DNA of 64,000 bases from Moorena sp. SIOASIH (GCF_010671925.1 NZ_JAAHIH010000001.1:1431053-1495052); one strand, 5' to 3'; counted from the stretch's first letter, positions 52,962 through 62,682 are shown. Numbers and translations are program-made. Notes: generated by a model not told the origin, from the sequence alone.

Positions 52962-53109
52962 ATCTAGGGCTTTGTCTTAACCTCGTGTCAATTTGATGTG
53001 CTCCATAATTTTCTGCTTCCTAGCCTCTGATCAGGAAGGCTGCTGCTGAGGCAGTTCCGTAGTTTTCTGGAGGTGCTCCATAATTTTCTGTTTGCGTTGT
53101 TCTTCTGAA

Positions 53110-53280
53110 TTGACATCTCCCCCGGTTGAAACACGGGGGATTCTACAAGGTTGTTACGCGGCAGGTTGAAACCGTGCCGCTCCACATCTTGTTCGATATG
53201 ATCTAGACAGAGATCCAAAAAGATCATATCGATGTGGGAGTGTCAAGCTCCCTCTACCCACCTTGGTAAGGTCGAGACCT
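53110..53280 (-). ncRNA. Candidate omega/re-RNA of the second TnpB
   Basis: On the minus strand the sequence covers the tnpB 3' end and three stems: GATATGATCTTTTTGGATC, a GGCACGGTTTCAACCTGCCG stem and the CCCCGTGTTTCAACCGGGG stem. The last ends at the predicted element end (about 53112), after which the guide sequence would be flanking DNA (ATTCAGAAGAACAACGC on the minus strand). Confidence 0.4.
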
Positions 53281-54620
53281 AACTGTGTGGCTACTTTCCT
53301 GGCGATATTGGCGGCACCATTGCAATCCGCATTTACCAGGTCACCAAAAGAAGTTTTGTACATTCCACGCTTTACCCGTTTTCCTGACGGTGTCCATCCT
53401 TGGGGTTTTTCACCATGTTTTGGGAGGCTGTCGTCATCTAGGTAAGACGCTTTACTGGTGTACGCTTCTTCGGTAACTGTTAGTTTTATTCCATATTCGC
53501 AGGCTAGTTGCTTTAATCGCTCAATCAGTCTTTTAGTGGGAATTACGACGAAGTTTTGATTTCCCCGTCGCCCCATATTTATTGAATTTTTTTGTCGTTC
53601 ATTCCACCCAATAATTAGATTTCCAATACGATCACTCAAACACCGATTGATAATAAAACGGGCAGCCTTGTTGATTCCATCACGCATCTGGTTATTGCGT
53701 TTTCTTTGAACCCTATCCAGGTTCGCATCCCAATAAAACTCAGGCTTCCCTGCTTTGTACTTAGCAACCAACCGGGCATAACCCTGATTCAGAGATTTGA
53801 GCTTTTTGCCATCAATAATTAGGCTTTTCCCATGAGTTGAAACTCCGGTCAGCCAATTATCTCCACCATGATCAAAGCTCCAAGCTTGAGAATAATCCAA
53901 ATTAGAATTTTGTTCTACTGGTTGCTTTCCATTATCAATAACCCAATCGATCCAGAGCTGTCCTAGATATGGGCGAATGGTTACCTCTTTTACCCAGTCT
54001 GGATCTATGAATCCTGGTGGTTCTAAGGTGATTTCAGTAATTAATTCTGGCTTACTTTCTTTGCTAATGGACGGATAAAATAAACCTTTTTTGTAAGTAA
54101 GTGCCTGGCGAGGAAAGGTAACAGCAGCTAGACCCCCTTTTTGGCGATACCTGATCAGCTTTGGTCTATCTACCTGACCTTTATAGTAAAGGCCGACTAA
54201 TTGGTTATAGCTAGCAATTGACTCGGCTACAGTTTTGAGGGTTTGTTGCGCTGATTGAGCCGCCATAGCCTTGTAATGAGGGTTTTCTTTAAAGCTTTTA
54301 CATAGCTCAGCATACTTCACAGCGCACTTGTACGTTTTCCATCCGTACCTTAGATCGTCTCCGCGCCAGTAAGTTGTCAATGCTTCTGGTTGCTGCTCCA
54401 ACCAACTATAATGTTTTTGCTTGGAGTAATAGGTGGCACAATTCCACAAACTATTGGCCTGTTCGCACTGAAATAACCAAAAAGCATTTTCTTCGTCCGT
54501 GAATGTCCCTTTGATTGGAATTGTTCTGTACATATTTTTATCACCTCCTTACTTATTATTATAACTTGAATGGATACGGCGGGTTGAAACCCGCCGCGTC
54601 TGTTTCATCCCCTACGCGCG
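53112..54620 (-). mobile_element. IS200/IS605-type element carrying only tnpB
   Basis: One tnpB gene flanked by hairpins. The left end (minus-strand 5', near 54575-54620) has CGGCGGGTTGAAACCCGCCG; the right end (near 53113-53145) has CCCCCGGTTGAAACACGGGGG followed by AGATGTCA. No Y1 transposase gene is present, so it is a tnpB-only element. Exact ends are estimated. Confidence 0.7.
53154..54533 (-). CDS. tnpB: TnpB RNA-guided nuclease, lineage with divergent active site
   Basis: 459 residues, about 100 longer than the other TnpB. RuvC-like motifs: Asp221 in WSFDHGGDNWLTG, the EEAYTSKAS motif with Glu355/356, and Asp403 in VNADCNGAANIARK. In place of the usual Glu-containing strand it has LIIGWNERQKNSINMGRRGNQNF, as in the TnpB lineages with a GxNxxWKQ-type motif, where the EExYTSKAS Glu probably supplies the missing acid. 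The CxxC zinc finger is absent, replaced by SGKRVKRGMYKTSFG. Start at 54533 with AGGAGG about 8 bases upstream. A right-end hairpin directly follows. Confidence 0.88.
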   Translation of the reverse strand: MYRTIPIKGTFTDEENAFWLFQCEQANSLWNCATYYSKQKHYSWLEQQPEALTTYWRGDDLRYGWKTYKCAVKYAELCKSFKENPHYKAMAAQSAQQTLKTVAESIASYNQLVGLYYKGQVDRPKLIRYRQKGGLAAVTFPRQALTYKKGLFYPSISKESKPELITEITLEPPGFIDPDWVKEVTIRPYLGQLWIDWVIDNGKQPVEQNSNLDYSQAWSFDHGGDNWLTGVSTHGKSLIIDGKKLKSLNQGYARLVAKYKAGKPEFYWDANLDRVQRKRNNQMRDGINKAARFIINRCLSDRIGNLIIGWNERQKNSINMGRRGNQNFVVIPTKRLIERLKQLACEYGIKLTVTEEAYTSKASYLDDDSLPKHGEKPQGWTPSGKRVKRGMYKTSFGDLVNADCNGAANIARKVATQLGLDLTKVGRGSLTLPHRYDLFGSLSRSYRTRCGAARFQPAA

Positions 54621-55057
54621 AAAGAAGGGGCTCTCACATTCCCGGATTTCTTGGTAGCCATAGTTAATATATTGATAAATATTGCATTACATTAACTTAT
54701 ATTAAGATTTATCGGCTCATATGGCAAGCTCAAATCCCCATCTTCCCCTCAGGCTTCAAGCTGCTGGAGTTTTTGGGGTGCTAAACCCAGCATCTGTTGA
54801 TATTTGATATAATTGAGTGTTTACAATTCAATACCGAAGTTCTTCTCAAGAAGCTGGTGGTTCCGATTGCGTTCGCGAAGCGGTTCCAAAGGAACATCCC
54901 ATTATCCACAATCCCTGTCAAAAAATTTTTTTCTCAGCTTGAGAAAGAGGATGCTTAGCAGTTATCAGCACTTTGTAACTTCCCCAATTGATAACTGCTA
55001 TAGAGAGTAATTCTATAATAAAAAAATGACCTATTATTAGCTTCGGAGACCAAACTA
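54621..55057. other. Gene-free stretch of 437 bases
   Basis: AT-rich. GCGTTCGCGAAGCGGTTCC near 54870 belongs to the dispersed GC-rich repeats, and a half family A element (CCCCAATTGATAACTGCTAT) is at 54960-55003. A 65-codon frame at 54813 is not believable. The last 40 bases lead the Uma2 gene. Confidence 0.5.
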
Positions 55058-55684
55058 ATGGTAGTGACGAAACCGAGGGCAGATCGGGTGGTTTTACATA
55101 ACATTTCCTGGGAACAGTTTGAAAATCTGCTGCTGGATTTAGGTGACCATCGATCTGCTCGTTTAGCCTATGATTATGGTACCCTTGAGATTATGACTCC
55201 TTTAGCTGAACATGAATATTATAAAGAGGTGATTGGTGACCTAGTTAAAGAGCTGGCAGATGAACTAGATTTCGACTACGAAAGTTTAGGGTCAACAACC
55301 TGGCGGCGAGAGAGTAGCTTAGCTGGGGTAGAAGCAGATAATTGTTTTTATATCCAAAATGAAGCGGCGATTCGAGGCAGGTTGGACTTAGATCTCAACC
55401 AAGATCCCCCCCCAGATCTCGCTCTAGAAATTGATATAACTAGTAAATCACTGCCTCGTTTGCCAATCTATGCTCGCTTAGGAGTCCCAGAAATCTGGTG
55501 CTATGATTCTGGCAAACTAACAATTTACTTACTGCAAGAGGGTGAGTATGTAGAACAAGCAAAGAGTAGGGTTTTTCCTGAGTTACCGATTCAAGAGCTT
55601 CCTAGTTTAATTGAGCGCCATCGGGCTGATGGTAGGCGGGCAATTCGGCGAGCAGTGCGAGATTGGGCAAGGAACTATTTTTAA
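55058..55684 (+). CDS. Uma2-family (DUF820) putative endonuclease
   Basis: 208 residues with the PD-(D/E)xK-like fold common in cyanobacteria: ARLAYDYGTLEIMTPLAEHEYYKEVIGDLVKEL, then GVEADNCFYI, DPPPDLALEIDITSKS (the Asp and Glu) and YARLGVPEIWCYD. The strict Lys is replaced by a Ser/Lys in TSKS, usual for this family. Many paralogues exist per genome, and function is unknown though a nuclease role is presumed. Start at 55058; GGAG lies about 12 bases upstream. Confidence 0.88.
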   Translation: MVVTKPRADRVVLHNISWEQFENLLLDLGDHRSARLAYDYGTLEIMTPLAEHEYYKEVIGDLVKELADELDFDYESLGSTTWRRESSLAGVEADNCFYIQNEAAIRGRLDLDLNQDPPPDLALEIDITSKSLPRLPIYARLGVPEIWCYDSGKLTIYLLQEGEYVEQAKSRVFPELPIQELPSLIERHRADGRRAIRRAVRDWARNYF

Positions 55685-55741
55685 AACATTCGATATTTTT
55701 GGATAATATTTAAGTATTATTAATGTCAAGTAATAAAGAAT

Positions 55742-55862
55742 TATACCGTTGCTCATACTTATAAGGTAAAGTCAAATTTATTCCCCCTACTCCCTACTCC
55801 CTACTCCCTACTCCCTAAAATTCCAAGGGCGTAAGTAACTTACCCAATTGAAAACCGCTATA
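55742..55862. mobile_element. Family A palindromic element
   Basis: Left TATACCGTTGCTCATACTTA, CCCTACT heptamers, right end AAGTAACTTACCCAATTGAA followed by AACCGCTATA. It lies just upstream of murD. Confidence 0.6.
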
Positions 55863-55912
55863 ACTGCTATAGTTATAAACGGCAAACCATCAGATGCACT
55901 ACCAATCAAAGT

Positions 55913-57367
55913 ATGCCTAAGGCTGATGTTATTGGATTAGGACGGTCAGGTCTTGCAGCCGCAAGACTCCTAAGAAAAGAAGGTTGGGATGTCACTCTCA
56001 GCGATGCTGCTAGCCCTGAACGCATCGCTGCACGTTATACCCCAGAAGACTGGCAACACCAACAACAACAACTTGCCAGAGACGGAATTAACCTTAAACT
56101 GGGTTATTCCCTAACCCTAGAGCCTTCAGACTTACCCCAGCTGATTGTAGTTAGTCCCGGTGTTCCCTGGGATATACCAGTCTTAGTTGCTGCCAGGACC
56201 CAAGGCATTGAAACCATAGGGGAAATAGAACTAGCTTGGCGTTATCTCCAATCCCCATGGGTAGCTGTTACTGGTACTAACGGCAAAACTACTACCACCT
56301 CCCTGATTGCTGCTATTTTTCAAGAAGCTGGTTTCCATGCCCCCGCCTGCGGTAACATTGGTTATGCCGCTTGCGAACTCCTGCTAGCACCAGAAATCAC
56401 GGGCAAACCCCAGGAAACACCCCCAATCGATTGGGTAATAGGGGAAATCAGTAGTTACCAAATCGAATCTTCTAAAGACCTTGCCCCTCGTATTGGTGTC
56501 TTGACAACCTTGACCCCTGACCACCTCAGCCGCCACAAAACCCTGGAAAACTATTATGACATCAAGGCGTCTTTACTGCGTCGGTCCCAGTTACAAGTTA
56601 TAAATGGGGATGACCCTTACCTGGGGAATTTGGGAGTAGACTATTGGCCCGATGCCTATTGGATCAGTATCACAGGTGGTCAGGGGGACAGGAATTTTAA
56701 ACCTTGGGCTTACATCCAAGATGACTGGGTGATAGCAGACTCAGAACCGATCTTGCCAGTGAAATCCTTACAGATGGTTGGAGATCACAATCGACAAAAT
56801 TTATTAATGGCAGTGGCAACAGCACGATTGGCAGGAATTGAGAAAAATGCGATCGCATCCGCCATTGCCAAGTTTCCTGGTGTGCCCCATCGCCTAGAAA
56901 AGGTGATTACCTGGCAGGGGATAGACTTCATCAATGATAGTAAAGCCACCAACTATGATGCAGCTCAAGTCGGTTTAGCCTCAGTAGCTGCACCCACTAT
57001 TCTAATTGCTGGTGGTGAAGCCAAAGCTGGTGATGATACCAGTTGGATTGAGACCATTAAACTCAAAGCAGCGGTTGTCTTACTCATTGGTGAAGCTGCA
57101 CCTGCTTTTGCGGCACGCCTTAAGGAAGCTAGCTATTCCAGTTACGAAATTGTGGAAACTATGGCGAAAGCGGTACCAAGAGCAGCAGAACTCGCTCAAC
57201 AGTATAATTCTAGTGTTGTCCTGCTTTCTCCTGCCTGTGCTAGCTTTGACCAATACCAAAGCTTTGAACATCGCGGGGATGATTTCCGCAGGTTGTGTCA
57301 GCAGCAGTTCAGTACTATAGCAAAGGGAACAGGGAACAGGGAACAGGGAACAGGAACCCACCCCTAA
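55913..57367 (+). CDS. murD: UDP-N-acetylmuramoylalanine-D-glutamate ligase MurD
   Basis: 484 residues. The N-terminal Rossmann domain has [17 protein letters not shown], the central ATPase has [15 protein letters not shown], and later motifs are [57 protein letters not shown] and [12 protein letters not shown]. It adds D-Glu to UDP-MurNAc-L-Ala in peptidoglycan synthesis, in the cytoplasm. The last 15 or so residues ([16 protein letters not shown]) are coded by a family G repeat and its GGGAACA heptamers, so the native C-terminus near CQQQFS has been extended. No other mur genes are adjacent. Confidence 0.94.
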   Translation: MPKADVIGLGRSGLAAARLLRKEGWDVTLSDAASPERIAARYTPEDWQHQQQQLARDGINLKLGYSLTLEPSDLPQLIVVSPGVPWDIPVLVAARTQGIETIGEIELAWRYLQSPWVAVTGTNGKTTTTSLIAAIFQEAGFHAPACGNIGYAACELLLAPEITGKPQETPPIDWVIGEISSYQIESSKDLAPRIGVLTTLTPDHLSRHKTLENYYDIKASLLRRSQLQVINGDDPYLGNLGVDYWPDAYWISITGGQGDRNFKPWAYIQDDWVIADSEPILPVKSLQMVGDHNRQNLLMAVATARLAGIEKNAIASAIAKFPGVPHRLEKVITWQGIDFINDSKATNYDAAQVGLASVAAPTILIAGGEAKAGDDTSWIETIKLKAAVVLLIGEAAPAFAARLKEASYSSYEIVETMAKAVPRAAELAQQYNSSVVLLSPACASFDQYQSFEHRGDDFRRLCQQQFSTIAKGTGNREQGTGTHP

Positions 57368-57441
57368 CCCCTCCCAGGAGGGGAACGGGAGTAGGGAATA
57401 TGGCATCAAAAATTATCACAATTCCTACACGGATTGCTATA
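57316..57441. mobile_element. Family G element overlapping the murD 3' end
   Basis: Starts TATAGCAAAGGGAACAGGGA, ends ATTATCACAATTCCTACACG followed by GATTGCTATA. The murD stop (57365-57367) lies inside it. Confidence 0.7.
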
Positions 57442-57487
57442 TTTAGCCAGTAACTCAGGGTAACGTCCATAATTGGAGAGTCATGTT

Positions 57488-60400
57488 ATGTCTAGCCAAA
57501 ACTTTCGCAAGCCAGAATTTAGCAGAGAACTGCGCTTAGGACTAGTAGTTTATGGTGGAGTCTCTCTAGCCATTTATATGAACGGTGTTTGCCGCGAATT
57601 TTATAATGCTGTTCGCGGTCGAGGTATCTATAAACTAGTTAAAGCTCTCACCGATTCTGATATTATTGTTGATATTCTCTCAGGCACGTCAGCGGGAGGA
57701 ATTAATGGGGTTCTGCTTAGCTACGCTTTGACCAATAGTAGTCAGGATGAAGTAATCGATTTTGAAAACTTTTCCCAAATTTGGCGGGAAAATGGCAACA
57801 TCCGCAAGCTCATGCATCAACCTAGCCTTAGTCAAGGTAAAAATGATGGGGAATCTATTTTAGATGGCAAGGGCTACTATCAAGATGCACTAGCTAAAGC
57901 CTTTGAGCAAGGGCAGAGTAATAAGAAAAAAGCACCCTCCGACGAGTGGGTATCTTCCTTTAATGAATTAGATTTATTTGTGACAGGAACTGATGTTGTA
58001 GGACGGGTTGATACCGTTTTTGATGATACCGGACGGGTGATTGATCTTAAAGACCACCGCACTATCTTTCATCTCAAGCACCGTCAAGGTCGCAAAGAGC
58101 CCTTTAATCCCAATTTTAACCCAAACAATTCAACTGTCCAAGACACCTATCAAGCTCTGGCAAAACTGTGTCGTATTACATCGTGTTTTCCAGTTGCCTT
58201 CCCTGTGGTTACCGTTGAGTTAGATAATCCTAGCAATCAGGTCGATGCCAAGTTAGTAGAATGGGGAATCCTTAAGAATCGAAAGTTACCGGAAACCCCT
58301 CCAACGGGTGGGTATCAATTGCACTTTGTGGATGGAGGGGTGCTAGATAATCGGCCTTTCAGTTACACCATCAAAGAAATGTATTATCGTGCCGACTATT
58401 ATCCAGTTGAGCGCAAGTTATTTTATATCGATCCCAGTCCAGATAATTTTGCTGGCAGCCAAAAGTTTAATCAGATGCCAAAGCCTGATGTCTGGGAGGT
58501 AATCCAGGAGTCGTTGTTAGGAATGCCGACCTATGAAAGTATTAGTAATGATTTGGGGTTAATCAAAGACCGTAACCAGAAAATCCAGCGCTACCATTCT
58601 CTGCTAGCCGATGCGGAATCTCCCTTATTTGCTAAGGCTGACAACTCCCAACAGACAACGCTCCCAGTTGAGACGGGAATTTATTGGCGTAGTCGTATGA
58701 TTAGCTTACGCGATCGCACATTACCTCTAGTCTTGAGAATGTCTCAAGTCAGTAGCACCAAATCTTACCAAGAAACCTTAAACAACCAAGTCCTTTTAGA
58801 TAAAATAGCTAAGCTACTGACCCAACACATTACTGAACCGGAAAAACGGAAAAATAACGACATTATTCTCCAAGACCCTAGTCAACAGATTAGCAATCTC
58901 GATATCGAATATGCCTTAAGAAAGCACTTCTATATCGTTAAAAAAGTTTGTCAGTTGATGAATCAGGAGCAATCATTATCAGAGTATAAAACGCTCCAAT
59001 CCCTAGCCTTAAGGCTAGGTCGTCATATTAAACTCCTAGAAGTCCTTAAGATGGCATTAACTAAGCTGTTGAATCATCCCCAGGTTAGTCAATCCTTCTA
59101 TGACCTGATATCATCCTTTCAAACTAATCACAGTTCGGAGTCTACGGATAATCTGCGTAGTGAGATTTACAACCGTCTAATTCGGTTATACCGTTTCTTG
59201 CTCGATGCTGAGGGGCTAGCAGAATTTGTACCACAAAACTATCAGCAATCCTATTTAGAGAAAGTCCCAGCCTATTTATTGCAAAAATTACCAGAAGAAG
59301 CAGAACAATTAGCCGCTAACTCTGAAACCCAGACAGTTGTAAAAAGCACCATTGACTGGTTGCCCCAGCCGCTAATTGCCAGCATTTTTGAACAATTTAA
59401 GCAAAAAATTAATCAAGTAGACCAAGAAACCAATCAACTTCAAAAAATCTGGCTTGCTGAAAAATTCAAAGATAACGATACGGAAAATAATAGTAACCAA
59501 TACTCTTCGGTTTTGTGTAAGATAGAGGAAGCCTCAGAGAAATTTATTGAACTAAGTGGGCTAAATCAGTCTGAAGAACTCTTGACTCGTTTTAAACGAT
59601 TTCGAGAACTGGATAAAGTTCTGTATCCCTTTGAGTATCTATCTGAAATTGAGGAAAAAGACCTGATTGAGACGATTCGGATTAGTCCAGATGATGCTCA
59701 GCTGGGTTTTGGTAAAGGGCAAAAGTTAGATAGTAAACTGGCGGGAAATACCTTAAATGCTTTTGGCGGTTTCTTTAAGAAGTCTTGGCGTTCTAATGAT
59801 ATTATGTGGGGGCGCTTAGACGGATTAAACCGGATCGTGGAAGCTTTACTTACTCCTGAGGCGATTGCTAAGTTTCCTAAGTTTTTGAAACGACAAGCTC
59901 AAGAATATAACATTCCTGAAACGGGAGAAGAATTTGAACAGTTTAAAGAACAGTACTTAGATTTTTTAATTCAAGAGTCTTTCCCTAACGCTACCGCTGA
60001 TCACCAGGATAAAATTAAAGGTCATCTACGTAAGCTGGCGATTCCTAATCCAGATCTTTCTGAAGCTGATATTAAAACAATACTGGATGATTTAGTGCTA
60101 GAAGGACATCGTGATATTCTCAGAACTGACCTACAGAATGTGATTGAAGATGAAATTTATGAACAACTAGAGTGGAGTAACCAGCGAGTTCAACCTGCTG
60201 CTGCTAACGATAGTCTAACCACAAGTCAAACCACAATACCCCAGTATAGTCTAGTTGAGGGTAGTTTTAGTGAAACCATTAGTCTACTAGCAGCTCAGGA
60301 ATTAGCTAGGAAAAGCATTGACTCGTTACCCCAGGGTAAAGAAAAGTTCTTTCTCAACCATTACCAGGTGGGTTCAGAGACATTGTCAAATGATATTCCC

Positions 60401-60775
60401 ACTACTATCCTAACCAATCTGGCTACCCGAGCTGCCCTGATTGTGCGAGATATGCTGATCACTGTATTAGGCGATCGCACCCCAGGCTTCGGTAGTAGTT
60501 TGATCTATCAAGTCTTCAATCAATCCTTACAACTATTTTATTGGTGGCAACAGATTACCCAATCATCAGGGATTAAAAAGGGTGATGGTAGTCGCCAGAA
60601 GTTGATTTCCCTGGTAGTGCAAGTAGCCTTGTTGCTGATTGCTGTCCTGTCTGTGGTTATTATCATATATCGCTCATGGGTATGGTTTGCGATCGCATTT
60701 CTGACTGGGGTGTTGTCTTGGCTTTTAGGAAATCCTTGGAAAGCTATAAAAGAACGATTAATTATCAAGGATTAA
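57488..60775 (+). CDS. Large patatin-like phospholipase with C-terminal membrane anchor
   Basis: 1095 residues from the ATG at 57488 (GGAG about 10 bases upstream; a TTG at 57473 is alternative). The patatin domain (about 10-310) has LGLVVYGGVSLAIYMNGV (oxyanion loop), the nucleophile motif ILSGTSAGGINGVLL and the Asp in FVDGGVLDNRPF, so the Ser-Asp dyad is complete. It fits the patatin-like DUF3376 family. The middle 600 residues are mostly alpha-helical with charged repeats and no known domain. Two membrane helices end the protein (LVVQVALLLIAVLSVVIIIY, then FAIAFLTGVLSWLLG). It probably cleaves acyl chains of membrane lipids at the inner face. Single gene. Confidence 0.88.
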   Translation: MSSQNFRKPEFSRELRLGLVVYGGVSLAIYMNGVCREFYNAVRGRGIYKLVKALTDSDIIVDILSGTSAGGINGVLLSYALTNSSQDEVIDFENFSQIWRENGNIRKLMHQPSLSQGKNDGESILDGKGYYQDALAKAFEQGQSNKKKAPSDEWVSSFNELDLFVTGTDVVGRVDTVFDDTGRVIDLKDHRTIFHLKHRQGRKEPFNPNFNPNNSTVQDTYQALAKLCRITSCFPVAFPVVTVELDNPSNQVDAKLVEWGILKNRKLPETPPTGGYQLHFVDGGVLDNRPFSYTIKEMYYRADYYPVERKLFYIDPSPDNFAGSQKFNQMPKPDVWEVIQESLLGMPTYESISNDLGLIKDRNQKIQRYHSLLADAESPLFAKADNSQQTTLPVETGIYWRSRMISLRDRTLPLVLRMSQVSSTKSYQETLNNQVLLDKIAKLLTQHITEPEKRKNNDIILQDPSQQISNLDIEYALRKHFYIVKKVCQLMNQEQSLSEYKTLQSLALRLGRHIKLLEVLKMALTKLLNHPQVSQSFYDLISSFQTNHSSESTDNLRSEIYNRLIRLYRFLLDAEGLAEFVPQNYQQSYLEKVPAYLLQKLPEEAEQLAANSETQTVVKSTIDWLPQPLIASIFEQFKQKINQVDQETNQLQKIWLAEKFKDNDTENNSNQYSSVLCKIEEASEKFIELSGLNQSEELLTRFKRFRELDKVLYPFEYLSEIEEKDLIETIRISPDDAQLGFGKGQKLDSKLAGNTLNAFGGFFKKSWRSNDIMWGRLDGLNRIVEALLTPEAIAKFPKFLKRQAQEYNIPETGEEFEQFKEQYLDFLIQESFPNATADHQDKIKGHLRKLAIPNPDLSEADIKTILDDLVLEGHRDILRTDLQNVIEDEIYEQLEWSNQRVQPAAANDSLTTSQTTIPQYSLVEGSFSETISLLAAQELARKSIDSLPQGKEKFFLNHYQVGSETLSNDIPTTILTNLATRAALIVRDMLITVLGDRTPGFGSSLIYQVFNQSLQLFYWWQQITQSSGIKKGDGSRQKLISLVVQVALLLIAVLSVVIIIYRSWVWFAIAFLTGVLSWLLGNPWKAIKERLIIKD

Positions 60776-60982
60776 TTATCAAGTATTAAGGCTGAAAGAT
60801 ACCTCAAGTCCAGTATCATCGGTATTGTATTAAGACTAATGAGAAATCACAAATGATTCTCTTGAGTGCGAAACCCGGAACCTGCATCTGGATTCCGCAC
60901 TCACCTTTGATGTTTGACTTTGATGTTTGACTTCTGCCCAGTGATACTAATTTGTCACTGTGTTAGCCAAAGGACTTTGCTT

Positions 60983-62032
60983 CTAAACGAAAGTGAAGAA
61001 AACCTCCGGAGTTTGTAGCACAGTAAACTCAAGGGGACTAACATTCTGAACAATCCCAATTAATTCATCGGAAGATTCAAAGGTACCATTACCGTTAGAA
61101 TCCACAGAAATAGCTAGTTGGTTGGAACTGAAAGGAGATGCCCCTAAGACATAATCATCAAGCTCTCCGACCAATTGAATCGTATCTGGCCCTGCACCAT
61201 CTCCTTGTCTTCCAAATTCAGTGATCAAAGCATAGTCTTGTGCGCCTCCGTTGTCGTAAAGTATCTCATCCTGAGAAAGACCATTAGCTGGATCTGCTGC
61301 TAACCCAAGTACAAAGGTATCTTGACTTGATATACTACCTTGTAAAGTATCAATTTCTCCCGATCCAGAGTTAACACCGATAGCACCACCGATTAATGTA
61401 TCCTGACCCTGAGGAAAATCGATGCTGTTACCACCAGCCAGGAAGTCATTACCAGTGCCTCCTACCAGGTAATCATTAAACGGTACATTAGGCTCAGAGG
61501 AAGAAAATTGAAGGTCGCCAAAGAGACTATCATTACCCGTTCCACCGTCAAGGGTATCATCCCCTGCACCACCTTCAAGGAAATCATTACCAGTGCTACC
61601 CCCAAACAGAGAATCATTATCCCTGCCACCGTCTATAGTATCATCACCGGCACCGCCACGAATGGTATCCTCACCATCAAAACCAATTAGACTGTCCTGA
61701 TCTTGTCCACCATTGATAAAGTCATTGCCAATACCGCCAACGATGGTGTCATTACCTGGAGCACCTAGGAGGCGATTATTACCGTTACCACCACCTATGT
61801 TGTCATTACCATTACCACCATTGATTGTGTCGTCATTATCTCCACCACGAATGTCATCATTACCATCACCGCCAGAGATAGTGTCATTACCTGCCTCACC
61901 ACGGAGGGTTTCATCACCGCTCCCGCCAATAATAGTGTCATTACCACCTTGAGCCAAGACAAATGTAAAACCTTCGGTTGATGATTCAAGATCAATTAAT
62001 TCGCTTTCGTCTGTACCTATAAAAAATCGCAT
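60983..62032 (-). CDS. RTX-type calcium-binding protein (349 aa)
   Basis: More than twelve GGxGxDxI/L nonapeptides from about residue 30 to 200 (GGSGDETLRGEAGNDTISGGDGNDDIRG...), the Ca2+-dependent beta-roll. The C-terminal half has the 'GSGEIDTLQGSISSQDTFVLG' and 'DYALITEF ... DTIQLVGELDDYVLG ... DELIGIVQ' module shared with the proteins at 3217 and 62683. The N-terminal RFFIGTDESELIDL replaces a signal peptide. AAGGAG precedes the ATG at 62032. Likely secreted by type I machinery; role unknown. Confidence 0.88.
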   Translation of the reverse strand: MRFFIGTDESELIDLESSTEGFTFVLAQGGNDTIIGGSGDETLRGEAGNDTISGGDGNDDIRGGDNDDTINGGNGNDNIGGGNGNNRLLGAPGNDTIVGGIGNDFINGGQDQDSLIGFDGEDTIRGGAGDDTIDGGRDNDSLFGGSTGNDFLEGGAGDDTLDGGTGNDSLFGDLQFSSSEPNVPFNDYLVGGTGNDFLAGGNSIDFPQGQDTLIGGAIGVNSGSGEIDTLQGSISSQDTFVLGLAADPANGLSQDEILYDNGGAQDYALITEFGRQGDGAGPDTIQLVGELDDYVLGASPFSSNQLAISVDSNGNGTFESSDELIGIVQNVSPLEFTVLQTPEVFFTFV

Positions 62033-62682
62033 CTTAGTGTCTCCTTAAAATTGCAAAAATGTTCAGTTAATGGTCTGTCTCAGCTAGCTGATGACAGGGA
62101 ATTAATCCCGACCCTGAGCCATTGCCAATGTTGAGGCAAACGTTAAGCCAAATTAATAAAGCTTCCCATAAGTTGCATGACTAACTATTTGTTTTTAGTT
62201 ATGGGAAGCTTTACTTGTAAGCATTCAGCCGTCAGCTGTCAGCCGTCAGCTTAAAATAAACCTCTTTCGGGATAATTTAATATTGAGAGATTAATGAGAA
62301 TTGAAAGTCTGGGGAAAAGCCCATCAGCTGACGTAACTCAGATTAAACGTTCCCGTAGCGTGGCCAAAGGCCAAAGCTGACCTCTTTTATTCAAAAGCTG
62401 AACGCGCACGCGTGCGCGTAGCGCTTAAGCTGATGACTGATAGCTGAATGCTTACCTGCACTTAGTATTAATCCCTTTTATAGCAATCCTAGAAGCGTGA
62501 ACACTGACAGTTCTTAGTCAGCACTCAGCACTCAAAACTGAGCACTATTTTAGTTAAGAAGTGTTGTTCACAAATGGTTTAGCTACCTGTAGGGTGGGCA
62601 AAACCTTGCCCACCCTACCCATGGAGTCTGTGCGTAAGTCCTGTAGGATTTAGGTAGGATTGCTATAGCAGCGGAATCAATA
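62033..62682. other. Spacer between two RTX genes with hairpins and mobile elements
   Basis: 62158-62212: inverted repeat AAAGCTTCCCATAA / TTATGGGAAGCTTT (terminator-like). 62217-62455: family C element. 62589-62618: hairpin GTAGGGTGGGCAA-AACC-TTGCCCACCCTAC. No gene recognised. Confidence 0.7.
62217..62455. mobile_element. GTAAGC-ended element, family C (copy 6)
   Basis: Ends GTAAGCATTCAGC and GCTGAATGCTTAC. Flanks CTTTACTT and CTGCACTT match at 6 of 8 positions, an eroded target duplication. Contains TAGCGTGGCCAAAGGCCAAAG and CGCACGCGTGCGCG palindromes. Confidence 0.75.

Noticed and set aside
52988..53227. 79-residue minus-strand frame
   Set aside because: Overlaps the right end and hairpins of the TnpB element; not a protein.
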